Source of the DNA: Deltaproteobacteria bacterium
GTDB taxonomy: Bacteria > Desulfobacterota > Dissulfuribacteria > Dissulfuribacterales > UBA3076
Length of the DNA stretch: 9,704 bases
NCBI GenBank assembly: GCA_021159445.1
Contig: JAGGRV010000257.1
Location: forward strand, 1-9,704
Direction of reading: 5' to 3'
In this document: in pieces, positions 1 to 5,653 of the stretch
Layout: the number at the start of each line of letters is the position of its first letter
Numbering within the stretch: position 1 is the stretch's first letter
Notes under the pieces: model-generated
Told to the model about the DNA's origin: nothing
What the model saw: the letters and a program-made list of their open reading frames with translations, nothing else
The model's database searches: none
Translations under genes and position numbers: made by a program

Positions 1-15
1 CTACTCCTTTTTAAT

Positions 16-50
16 GCTAATGGCTAACCGCTAACGGCTAACCGCACAGA
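16..50. repeat. Heptanucleotide tandem repeat (GCTAACC type)
   Basis: Four consecutive 7-bp units read GCTAATG, GCTAACC, GCTAACG, GCTAACC, followed by a degenerate GCACAGA. The same GCTAACC unit recurs near 5714, so the two loci share sequence as well as period. The array overlaps the start of the degenerate reading frame that follows and may have replaced that gene's 5' end. Confidence 0.75.
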
Positions 51-193
51 TCCAAATATTTTGAACCAGGCATTTAAAAGCACCGTAAAAACCGTCTATA
101 GGGCTAAAATGGCAGTAGAAGAGAGCCTGGAAGAGAGAAAAAAAACGTTTTTCCGAATTATGGGATGAGGCCATGGCAGAGGTCAGAAAATAG
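28..193 (+). pseudogene. C-terminal remnant of an unidentified small protein, frameshifted in an A8 run
   Basis: A frame open from 28 encodes lysine/glutamate-rich sequence (VYRAKMAVEESLEERKK) and then stops after IMG. If one A is removed from the eight-A run at 138-145, the frame continues as RFSELWDEAMAEVRK and stops at 191-193. That is a coherent amphipathic helical C-terminus. No credible start codon or ribosome site lies upstream, because the frame runs back into the heptad repeat, so the N-terminus is absent. I do not recognise the family. The style (basic and acidic helix ending in a DEAMAEVRK-like tail) resembles small Desulfobacterota proteins that end in a similar acidic helix, but that is only an impression. 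It points convergently at the DUF5320 tail. Confidence 0.4.
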
Positions 194-222
194 ATGGCAG
201 GATACGTAATGCGCTTTGAGCG

Positions 223-262
223 TGTATGTAATGACTCATTGGTTCTTGAGTCATTACATACA
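223..262. repeat. Perfect 16-bp inverted repeat with 8-nt spacer
   Basis: The left arm TGTATGTAATGACTCA (223-238) and the right arm (247-262) are exact reverse complements, separated by TTGGTTCT. The repeat lies between two convergent coding remnants, where a bidirectional terminator would be expected, but neither flank has a T-tract. It could instead be a protein-binding palindrome or the residue of a small mobile element. Confidence 0.8.
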
Positions 263-303
263 TGAAATGAAACAGGAATATTTAAAAGCAGACTTGGCTT
301 CTT

Positions 304-440
304 TCACTCCCTGTTTGTGGCTGTCTGAATTTCAGAGGGTTTTTCGAGTTCACCAATCCTGGCTTCCAGCTCTTTCAGGTAAGCCCTTAAATCGTCGGCC
401 TCGCGCTCAAGTTCGGCGAGTTTACCCTTAGGATCAAGGG
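304..440 (-). pseudogene. Displaced coiled-coil tail of the DUF5320 gene
   Basis: Directly downstream of the DUF5320 stop, the next frame on the minus strand reads FYWQPVTLDPKGKLAELERE, then a leucine heptad (DDLRAYLKELEARIGELEK), ending at a TGA at 304-306. A C-terminal coiled coil of this kind is what DUF5320 proteins normally carry. Supplying one missing base in the GC-rich stretch around 470-480 would join it to the upstream frame and give a protein of about 118 residues, close to normal family length. The tail has no start codon or ribosome site of its own, so it is read here as the severed 3' part of the same gene. Confidence 0.6.
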
Positions 441-659
441 TCACCGGCTGCCAATAGAACTTTCTCTGCGGCCGCCTCGACGACCCATGCGGCCTCCACG
501 GCCTGAACCCCTGCCGGCGATTGGGCCATCACCCAGTCTCACGACTCCACCAGGAGCTATATCCAAACTCCCTGCAGTCTTTGCCTTGCCGCATCTTCCT
601 AATCCTCGACCTGTCTTCGGGCCTTCGCCCATAGGACCTGTACTATCATAACCTGGCAT
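441..659 (-). CDS. DUF5320-family Gly/Arg-rich protein, probably frameshifted
   Basis: The protein opens with MPGYDSTGPMGEGPKTGRG, the hallmark N-terminus of DUF5320, and continues as a glycine/arginine-rich low-complexity region (GRGSGRGGRMGRRGG). The start is the ATG at 659, with GGAGG eight bases upstream. A GTG at 668 overlaps that ribosome site and is rejected. The frame closes after 72 residues, while the expected coiled-coil tail lies in another frame just downstream (304-440). The gene starts 32 bases after the stop of the DUF134 gene and is surely co-transcribed with it. In related bacteria such pairs sit near genes of the NifX/NifB-like iron-molybdenum cofactor family and Mrp-type ATPases, which are absent here. 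The biochemical function is unknown. The frameshift could be real decay, programmed, or an assembly error. Confidence 0.75.
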   Translation of the reverse strand: MPGYDSTGPMGEGPKTGRGLGRCGKAKTAGSLDIAPGGVVRLGDGPIAGRGSGRGGRMGRRGGRRESSIGSR

Positions 660-691
660 GTATAACACCTCCTTTTAATTGTTTAATTGTG

Positions 692-1048
692 TCAAAAGCT
701 GCCCTGTCCATTCCTGCCCCGGCGGCCCCGAGCGCCTTTACGGCGCCTGCCTACACCAAGGAGAGTGTACGAACCGCCTTGAATCCTGATCATCTTTCCC
801 ATGACCAACGCTTCCGCTACCATCTCTCTTGCTTCAGCAAGTATCCTGCCGAAGGTCTGCCGGGATACATTCATGCGAATAGAAGCAGTTCCTTGATCCA
901 GTTTCTCAAGATCGCTCAAACGGAGGGCCTCAAGCCCTTCAATAGGGAGCACTACTTCTTCCAGATCCCGGCCCGAGATCCCCTGAGGCTTGAAAGTATT
1001 TGCCATGGGTCCTCCCTGTACAAAACGGGGTTTTCTGGGTCTGGCCAC
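692..1048 (-). CDS. UPF0251/DUF134 family DNA-binding protein
   Basis: This 118-residue protein begins at a GTG (1048) preceded by AGGAGG seven bases upstream. A longer in-frame extension exists but lacks a ribosome site. The N-terminus ARPRKPRFV is the UPF0251 signature, followed by a short spacer, the segment VVLPIEGLEALRLSDLEKLD (about 37-56), and a sigma-70 region-4-like helix-turn-helix containing NVSRQTFGRIL and the amphipathic helix AREMVAEALVMGKMIRI. The C-terminus is a basic Gly/Arg tail (GVGRRRKGARGRRGRNGQG), probably an added nucleic-acid contact. Members are thought to be transcriptional regulators, commonly encoded next to DUF5320 and iron-sulfur or iron-molybdenum cofactor genes. 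No experimental target is known to me. It is the first gene of a two-gene minus-strand operon. Confidence 0.9.
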   Translation of the reverse strand: MARPRKPRFVQGGPMANTFKPQGISGRDLEEVVLPIEGLEALRLSDLEKLDQGTASIRMNVSRQTFGRILAEAREMVAEALVMGKMIRIQGGSYTLLGVGRRRKGARGRRGRNGQGSF

Positions 1049-1078
1049 GATGGTTCCTCCTATAGTTATGAGCAGTTG

Positions 1079-1111
1079 ATTATAATGTAAAGCGGTATTT
1101 TCTATTGTCAA
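1079..1111 (-). promoter_or_regulatory. Candidate sigma-70 promoter of the DUF134-DUF5320 operon
   Basis: On the minus strand TTGACA lies at 1106-1111 and a perfect TATAAT at 1079-1084. Their spacing is 21 bases, longer than ideal. An alternative -10, TACATT at 1084-1089, gives a 16-base spacer. Transcription would start near 1070, leaving a leader of about 25 bases that contains the AGGAGG site. Confidence 0.45.
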
Positions 1112-1194
1112 GAGGTTAATTGGGCAGAAGCTCAAAAATAACCACATTGAATTTGTTGAATAACTTTACTGAAGGGATGCTTATGGAAAATGGT

Positions 1195-1248
1195 TTGACA
1201 ATCCCTGTGTTGTGTAATAATAGAATGTATGTGTATTATAGTTACACA
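1195..1248 (+). promoter_or_regulatory. Candidate promoter and operator of the toxin-antitoxin operon
   Basis: TTGACA at 1195-1200 is followed after 17 bases by TAATAG (1218-1223). Over and beyond the -10 lie a direct repeat, TGTGTAATAATAG (1211) and TGTGTATTATAG (1230), and an inverted repeat TGTGTA-n7-TACACA (1230-1235 and 1243-1248). Repeated half-sites over the -10 are what an autoregulating ribbon-helix-helix antitoxin would bind. The link to this antitoxin is inferred from position only. Confidence 0.45.
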
Positions 1249-1272
1249 CTTTACTATTGGAGGTGCATGCAG

Positions 1273-1545
1273 ATGTCAATGAGGGTCCAAGTCATAATTG
1301 AAGAAGAAGAGGCGGCAAGGTTCAAATCACAGGCCCATAAAGAGTCAAAATCGCTGAGTGCCTGGCTGCGGGAAGCCGGGAAAAGAATGCTGGAGATGAA
1401 TCAAAGAGAGCAGCCGTTGACGGAGCCTGGCGCATTGAGGGTATTTTTTCAGGAATGTAATGAAAGAGAACAGGGAAGCGAGCCGGACTGGGAAGGCCAT
1501 AAGATATTGATTTTGGAAGGTTTCCAGTCGGGCAAGAGACCATGA
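1273..1545 (+). CDS. VapB-type antitoxin, ribbon-helix-helix
   Basis: This 90-residue protein starts at the ATG at 1273, nine bases after GGAGG. The in-frame ATGs at 1267 and 1279 are spaced worse. Residues 4-10 (RVQVIIE) form the expected DNA-binding beta strand. They are followed by two helices (EEEAARFKSQAHKESKS and SLSAWLREAGKRMLEM), the pattern of a MetJ/Arc-type ribbon-helix-helix dimer. The remaining 45 residues, rich in charge and proline/glycine, would wrap the toxin. The TGA stop overlaps the toxin start (ATGA), so the two are translationally coupled. The protein should neutralise the downstream PIN nuclease and, with it, repress its own promoter. The family is assigned from fold pattern and partnership, not from a specific subfamily match. 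Confidence 0.8.
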   Translation: MSMRVQVIIEEEEAARFKSQAHKESKSLSAWLREAGKRMLEMNQREQPLTEPGALRVFFQECNEREQGSEPDWEGHKILILEGFQSGKRP

Positions 1546-1934
1546 TTTTTGTTGACAGCAATATTTTTATTTATGCCGTGGGCAGACCGCACCCTTTGAG
1601 AGAAGAGGCTCAGAATTTCTTTTTGGAATCCAGAAAAAAGGGAAGCATACTCGTGACTTCCGCTGAAGTACTGCAGGAATTGTTACATGTGTACCTGCCT
1701 GTAGGCCGAATAGAGACCCTTGATGCCGCCTTGGAACTTGCCACGCAAGGTGTTGATCGCGTTATTCCGATCAATTCGGAAACAGTTGTCCACGCCCGCC
1801 ATCTGATCGACAGCTATCCCGGATTATCCGCCAGAGACCTCTTGCATCTGTCAGTATGTCACAAAAACAAGATTAAGATGCTGAAAACATTTGACAACAA
1901 CTTGTTGACGGCATTTACAGGATCAACACGTTGA
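1542..1934 (+). CDS. vapC: VapC-type PIN-domain ribonuclease toxin
   Basis: This 130-residue single-domain protein has the typical PIN toxin length. The N-terminus IFVDSNIFIYA carries the first catalytic aspartate (D5). VLQEL supplies E46, LSARDLLHLSVC supplies D99 and KTFDNN supplies D118, so the four acidic residues that hold Mg2+ or Mn2+ are complete and the toxin looks active. VapC toxins cleave tRNA, or the sarcin-ricin loop of 23S rRNA, when released from their antitoxin; the target here cannot be told. The gene overlaps the antitoxin stop by four bases and lacks a strong ribosome site of its own. A short palindrome covers its stop codon. Flanking broken genes fit a mobile or accessory location. 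Confidence 0.88.
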   Translation: MIFVDSNIFIYAVGRPHPLREEAQNFFLESRKKGSILVTSAEVLQELLHVYLPVGRIETLDAALELATQGVDRVIPINSETVVHARHLIDSYPGLSARDLLHLSVCHKNKIKMLKTFDNNLLTAFTGSTR

Positions 1935-1964
1935 TCTGCATTTATCAGGAACCCGGAGCGGGTT
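1921..1964. other. Two short hairpins between convergent genes
   Basis: GATCAAC-AC-GTTGATC (1921-1936) spans the vapC stop codon, and AACCCG-GAG-CGGGTT (1950-1964) lies in the 44-base gap before the converging receiver remnant. Neither is followed by a T-tract on either strand. They may end or pause transcription from both sides, but they do not qualify as standard intrinsic terminators. Confidence 0.4.
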
Positions 1965-1978
1965 GCGGTATTTCCGGC

Positions 1979-2341
1979 CTACAGCCACTTCTCCAGCACA
2001 TCGGCCAGCGCCTTGGGCGATAACGGCTTGGCGAGGTAGTCGTCCATGCCCGCATTGATGCACTTTTCCCGGTCGCCCTTCATAGCGTTGGCGGTCAAAG
2101 CAATAATCGGCAAGTTTCGTATTTCGGATTTCGAGTTTCGAATTTCCCGGGTAGCTTTATATCCATCCATTTCAGGCATCTGGCAGTCCATTAACACTAG
2201 ATCGTATGGCATATCCACGACCGCCTTGACCGCCTCCCGGCCGTTGTTGGCTACCGCATCGGCCCGAAATCCCATCTTCTCGAGCATTTTCAAGGCCACC
2301 TTCTGGTTAACGATGTTGTCCTCGGCGATCAGAATACGCAT
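1979..2341 (-). CDS. Receiver-domain stump of a hybrid histidine kinase
   Basis: The 120 residues form one complete response-regulator receiver domain: acidic pair E7/D8, phosphoacceptor D52 in LVLMDCQMPEMDG, switch threonine T83 in IIALTANAM, and K105 in LAKPLS. There is no output domain. In-frame sequence continues upstream of the ATG without a stop to 2431. It includes LITYHNIIEGRRANMRILIAEDN-like sequence, which resembles the linker joining the ATPase domain to the first receiver in hybrid kinases. The ATG has no convincing ribosome site. The best reading is the 3' end of a hybrid sensor kinase that lost its sensor and kinase domains. Use as a stand-alone receiver is possible but less likely. 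Residues 69-76 (NSKSEIRN) come from an inserted heptad repeat between helix 3 and strand 4. Confidence 0.7.
   Translation of the reverse strand: MRILIAEDNIVNQKVALKMLEKMGFRADAVANNGREAVKAVVDMPYDLVLMDCQMPEMDGYKATREIRNSKSEIRNLPIIALTANAMKGDREKCINAGMDDYLAKPLSPKALADVLEKWL
2115..2149. repeat. Heptanucleotide tandem repeat inside the receiver gene
   Basis: On the + strand five 7-bp units read TTTCGTA, TTTCGGA, TTTCGAG, TTTCGAA, TTTCCCG. On the coding strand they give NSKSEIRN within a surface loop of the receiver, preserving the frame. Receivers usually have only a few residues at this point, so the array looks like an insertion tolerated by the fold. Confidence 0.7.
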
Positions 2342-2577
2342 GTTTGCCCGCCTGCCTTCGATGATGTTGTGGTAAGTGATGAGCTCCTTTTTTTGTTTTC
2401 CGTCTTTTGAATTTTTTTCTTGACAACATAATTAAGAACTGATATTGCAAATACGTTTCAATTAGGGGATATCCCTCCTGGGACGTAATTTTAGGCAAAA
2501 TACAAAAAAATTCTTTTGACATGCCAATATGATTTTATGATTTTTGTGGTGTGATATCTCAGGATTAGGGAGTGATC
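2342..2577 (+). promoter_or_regulatory. Upstream region of the feo operon; remnant coding and a weak promoter candidate
   Basis: The left half (to 2431) is minus-strand in-frame residue of the broken sensor kinase. The right half is AT-rich and must hold the feo promoter. TTGACA at 2516-2521 is clear. The best -10, TATGAT at 2536-2541, is only 14 bases away, so the pair is doubtful. A direct repeat TATGATTT/TATGATTT overlaps it, and GGGATATCCC at 2466-2475 is a perfect 10-bp palindrome. I cannot identify a convincing Fur or DtxR/IdeR box by eye, though iron-responsive control would be expected. Confidence 0.3.
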
Positions 2578-2892
2578 ATGAGACAAAGGGCTGGTGTTTA
2601 TGACTTGTTCGACGACAAAAACTATCAGGAGGTCGATGCGGTCATGAGGCCTGGAATGCCTCTCGCTATGGCCGGCACGGGTGAAAAAGTGCGTATCGTA
2701 ATGCTTGCAGGCGGCAGGGGGATGCAACAGAGGCTGATCAGCATGGGCCTGGATGTGGGATCGGAGATCGATGTAATTAGAAGGGGGGCTCCAGGGCCTT
2801 TTCTGATAGCGACTGGCGATACGCGTCTTGCGATAGGGGCGGAAATGGCCCATAAGATCATGGTTATTCCGGTGGAGAGGAAAATCGAATGA
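2578..2892 (+). CDS. feoA: FeoA-domain protein (first copy)
   Basis: This 104-residue cytoplasmic protein starts at the ATG at 2578 with AGGGAG five bases upstream. The GTG at 2572 lies inside that site and is less likely. About 27 N-terminal residues (RQRAGVYDLFDDKNYQEVDA) are an extension outside the family core. The core (28-100) is the SH3-like FeoA fold, with VRIVMLAGGRGMQQRLISMG, then LDVGSEIDVIRRGAPGP and a final strand ending MAHKIMVIPV. The RL..MGL.vGs.i.vi pattern is the family signature. FeoA is a small accessory to the FeoB iron transporter and is thought to modulate its GTPase. It is the first gene of a tightly packed operon and overlaps the second feoA by four bases (ATGA). Confidence 0.88.
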   Translation: MRQRAGVYDLFDDKNYQEVDAVMRPGMPLAMAGTGEKVRIVMLAGGRGMQQRLISMGLDVGSEIDVIRRGAPGPFLIATGDTRLAIGAEMAHKIMVIPVERKIE

Positions 2893-3113
2893 CTATGGAT
2901 GAAATAAGACCCGGCCGGGGGTGCCGCATCGTGCGGCAAAACCTGGGCGGTGCAACTGGACAGCGCTTGATGGACATGGGTTTTATGCCTGGAACAAAGG
3001 TTGAGGTTATCCGCAATGCCCCCCTGGTAGACCCTGTTGATCTCTTGATAAGAGGATATCACGTCAGCATACGTCATGCCGAAGCCAAGGGTGTGGAGGT
3101 GGAACAATTATGA
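2889..3113 (+). CDS. feoA: FeoA (second, minimal copy)
   Basis: This 74-residue protein is almost exactly one FeoA SH3-like domain. It carries CRIVRQNLGGATGQRLMDMG, followed by FMPGTKVEVIRNAPLVDPVD and the closing strand LIRGYHVSIRHAEAKGVEVE. GQRLMDMGFMPGTKVEVI is a textbook FeoA core. It overlaps the previous feoA stop and its own stop overlaps the start of the GTPase gene, so all three are translationally coupled. The likely role is a cytoplasmic regulator or assembly factor for FeoB. Two unlike FeoA copies suggest different partners, for instance one for the GTPase and one for the permease, but that is inference. Confidence 0.92.
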   Translation: MTMDEIRPGRGCRIVRQNLGGATGQRLMDMGFMPGTKVEVIRNAPLVDPVDLLIRGYHVSIRHAEAKGVEVEQL

Positions 3114-3802
3114 GACATAAAGGGAATAAAATAGTAGTGGCTGTTGCCGGCCAGCCAAATTCCGGCAAATCGACTATTTTCAACATGTTGACAGGGGCAA
3201 GGCAGCATGTTGCCAACTATCCCGGTGTTACGGTCGAAAAAAGGACGGGGAAATACAGCCACAATGGCAATAGTGTGACACTTGTGGATCTGCCCGGGAC
3301 TTACAGCCTTACTTCCTATAGTCAGGAGGAAAGGATTGCCAGAGACTTTTTGCTTCATGAAAAACCAACATGTGTGCTTGATATAGTGGACGCCTCCAAT
3401 CTCGAGCGCAACCTTTACCTGACGTTTCAGCTTCAGGAGATCGGCATTCCCCTGGTTATCGCATTGAATATGATGGATGTAGCCCAGGCCCGCGGCCATG
3501 TGATTGATACGCATAAGCTGAGTGAACTGCTGGGGGCGCCAGTAGTTCCTACAGTGGGGAATAAGGGCAAAGGGAAACAGGAAGTTAAGGAGGCCATTGT
3601 AAATACTCACAAAAATACTGAAAACGGCAGTTTTCGCATTGATTACGGAGAAAAACTGGAATCGATCCTGGGCCTGCTTGAAAAAAAGCTTTCAGAAGAT
3701 CTGGATATTTCTGCCTCTTATCCGGTGCGGTGGTTATCGGTAAAACTCATGGAAAACGACAGTGAAGCGCGTCGGCTTGTAGAGAAAGCAGTTTCGGCAT
3801 AG
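3110..3802 (+). CDS. feoB: FeoB GTPase domain encoded as a separate protein
   Basis: These 230 residues correspond to the cytoplasmic N-terminal part of FeoB. G1 is GQPNSGKST (14-22), the switch I threonine T41 lies in NYPGVT, G3 is DLPG (60-63), G4 is NMMD (120-123), and the G5 region is PTVGNKGKG (147-155). After the G domain, residues 178-230 form the start of the helical guanine-dissociation-inhibitor-like domain (RWLSVKLMEND). The frame ends at TAG, and the permease begins eight bases later in another frame. Conventional FeoB is a single polypeptide of about 700-800 residues. This half has every nucleotide-binding motif and should hydrolyse GTP to gate Fe(II) transport by its partner. 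The short gap leaves open that an original fusion was split by a frameshift. Confidence 0.92.
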   Translation: MRHKGNKIVVAVAGQPNSGKSTIFNMLTGARQHVANYPGVTVEKRTGKYSHNGNSVTLVDLPGTYSLTSYSQEERIARDFLLHEKPTCVLDIVDASNLERNLYLTFQLQEIGIPLVIALNMMDVAQARGHVIDTHKLSELLGAPVVPTVGNKGKGKQEVKEAIVNTHKNTENGSFRIDYGEKLESILGLLEKKLSEDLDISASYPVRWLSVKLMENDSEARRLVEKAVSA

Positions 3803-3809
3803 GGAATAT

Positions 3810-5642
3810 ATGAAAGCGGAAAAAGAGATATTAAATCGCATCGACTCGGAGAGAAAAAAATTTCTTTCCCGGCATAAAGAGGCAGCAGAGGCAGTTATTG
3901 CACAGAAGCGTTATCAGGCCGCTGAAAGGATCACTGATCTCGCGGTTAAACGGGAAAAAGGCATCCATAGAACATTGACAGATAAGATAGACGCGGTCAC
4001 CTGCCACAGGGTTTTAGGACCGATTATCCTTCTGTGTGTTATCTATCTCTTTTACGAGCTATCCATAGTACAGGGCTACAAGATCACCGCCTATACCTGG
4101 CCTCTGCTTGCTGCTTTTCGTGATTTTTGCGCCTCTATACTCCCATCTCCGGGGCTTGTTTTTGACCCTCTTTCCAGAACAGTTCCTCTGGGAGTTATTG
4201 ATGGGATCGTAGCTGTATTGAATTACGTACCTATTTTCCTCATATTGTTTTCTCTGATAGCCATCATGGAGGATTCGGGCTATATGGCCAGGGTGGCATT
4301 CATCCTGGACCGTATTTTCAGAAATTTTGGTCTGCATGGCCAATCCGCGCTTCCGATGATATTGAGCGGGGTGTTTGTAGGCGGGTGCGCAATACCCGGT
4401 GTAATGGCGTGCCGTGCTATAAAGGATCAAAAGGCTAAGATAGCAACCATACTGATCTGCCCCCTCATGAATTGCCTGGCCAAAATCCCTCTCTATGTGC
4501 TCCTTGTGGGTATGTTCTTCGCTGCCCACAAGGGAATTGTCATGTTTTTCATATCGACGATCACCATTATCATAGCCCTCTCGGTATCCAAGATCCTGAG
4601 TTTTACATTGCTCAGAAAAGAAGAAACCGCACCTTTTGTCCTGGAGATGCCCCCGTATCATGTGCCTACGGTAGGGGGCGTGCTGAGACGCTGCATCGAA
4701 CGGACCTGGCTTTTCGTCAAAAAAATTATAACCATAGTTGCAGCAGTTACACTGATTGTCTATGCGCTTATGAATGTGCCGGGAATAAGCAAAGACAGGA
4801 AAGCTGATTTTCAGGACCAATTCAACAAAGACGTCGGGACATTTTTTAAGAAAATAGGCGAAGATAATCCCTATGCAAAGCTTTTTGAAGGGGCAGGCAT
4901 GACAAGTTTTGCAATCTACTGGGATGACTACAAGAAGGCAAAAATGGGTGCCGGGGGCAAAGAGGCGAAAAAGGCAATCGATGAGACGTTTAAGGAAAGA
5001 AATGGCGAGTTCTTCAAGATCGTAAAAAGGGGCAGCTACGTGGTTGATGGGAAAAAGGTGAAGGATAAATATGCCCGTAATGTTCACAAGGCGTATAAGA
5101 AGCTGCACAGCAAGAGGAACAAAATTAAAAGGACAATCAAGGAAGAGACTATTATAGGAAGTGTTATGGGGCGTATCGGGCGCTTTGCAGAGCCGGTTAC
5201 CAGCTATGCCGGGTTTAACTGGCGTGTAAATATTGCCCTGATAAGCAGTTTTGCGGCCAAAGAAAACAGTGTGGCAACACTCGGAAGCATCTACCAGAGC
5301 ACTCCGGGGGAAAAAGAAGAGTCACTTGGGGCCAGGATGAAGAAAAAAGAAAGAGGCTGGACACCTCTTCATGCCCTGGCGATCATATTGTTTATGACTA
5401 TGTATCCGCCGTGCATCCCTACATTGCTCATGGTCAAGCTGGAGGCCGGCACAAAATGGGCGCTCTTTGCAACATCTTATCCTATTGTCCTGGGATCTGT
5501 CATAGCTATTCTCGTTTTTACTGGAGGAAACCTGATAGGTCTCAGCGGGTTCAAGACAATGGTTGCCTTTTACCTGCTTGCTTTAGGTATTACCACAGGT
5601 TTGGGATTTATTAAGACAAAAACAGTATCAGAATACGCTTAA
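3810..5642 (+). CDS. feoB: FeoB ferrous-iron permease, membrane part, with large extra loop
   Basis: This 610-residue inner-membrane protein starts eight bases after the GTPase stop, with AGGGA as ribosome site. Residues 1-60 are the rest of the helical linker (ERITDLAVKREKGIHRTLTDKID). Then come the first membrane helix (about 68-85), the first Gate region (122-230) with EDSGYMARVAFILDR, GGCAIPG (191-197) and CPLMNCLAKIPLY (217-229), helices near 234-258 and 298-314, and the second Gate region with WRVNIALISSFAAKE (461-475) and MYPPCIPTL (521-529). Residues 315-440 are an unusual Lys/Asp/Glu-rich insertion between the halves. Most FeoB proteins have GCNVP where this one has GCAIP. It should move Fe(II) into the cell with the adjacent GTPase. 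A related divalent metal cannot be excluded. Confidence 0.9.
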   Translation: MKAEKEILNRIDSERKKFLSRHKEAAEAVIAQKRYQAAERITDLAVKREKGIHRTLTDKIDAVTCHRVLGPIILLCVIYLFYELSIVQGYKITAYTWPLLAAFRDFCASILPSPGLVFDPLSRTVPLGVIDGIVAVLNYVPIFLILFSLIAIMEDSGYMARVAFILDRIFRNFGLHGQSALPMILSGVFVGGCAIPGVMACRAIKDQKAKIATILICPLMNCLAKIPLYVLLVGMFFAAHKGIVMFFISTITIIIALSVSKILSFTLLRKEETAPFVLEMPPYHVPTVGGVLRRCIERTWLFVKKIITIVAAVTLIVYALMNVPGISKDRKADFQDQFNKDVGTFFKKIGEDNPYAKLFEGAGMTSFAIYWDDYKKAKMGAGGKEAKKAIDETFKERNGEFFKIVKRGSYVVDGKKVKDKYARNVHKAYKKLHSKRNKIKRTIKEETIIGSVMGRIGRFAEPVTSYAGFNWRVNIALISSFAAKENSVATLGSIYQSTPGEKEESLGARMKKKERGWTPLHALAIILFMTMYPPCIPTLLMVKLEAGTKWALFATSYPIVLGSVIAILVFTGGNLIGLSGFKTMVAFYLLALGITTGLGFIKTKTVSEYA

Positions 5643-5653
5643 ACCTGAGTTGA

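Noticed and set aside
216..431. Short plus-strand frame through the 16-bp inverted repeat
   Set aside because: It is composed of the palindrome and the antisense of the DUF5320 coiled-coil tail.
689..1090. Plus-strand open frame opposite the DUF134 gene
   Set aside because: The opposite strand encodes an unmistakable UPF0251 protein with a ribosome site; this frame is its shadow.
1921..1964. Intrinsic terminator after vapC
   Set aside because: Two short hairpins are present but no T-tract follows on either strand.
2440..2577. Fur box upstream of feoA
   Set aside because: AT-rich stretches and a TATGATTT direct repeat are present, but no 19-bp Fur-type palindrome could be recognised by eye.
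2625..3610. Minus-strand open frames opposite feoA and the FeoB GTPase
   Set aside because: The plus strand carries complete FeoA and G-domain motifs with coupled starts; the minus frames are shadows.
4059..5108. Long minus-strand open frame (349 codons) opposite the FeoB permease
   Set aside because: It is antisense to a protein with clear FeoB motifs, its translation shows no domain or membrane pattern, and it has no ribosome site.
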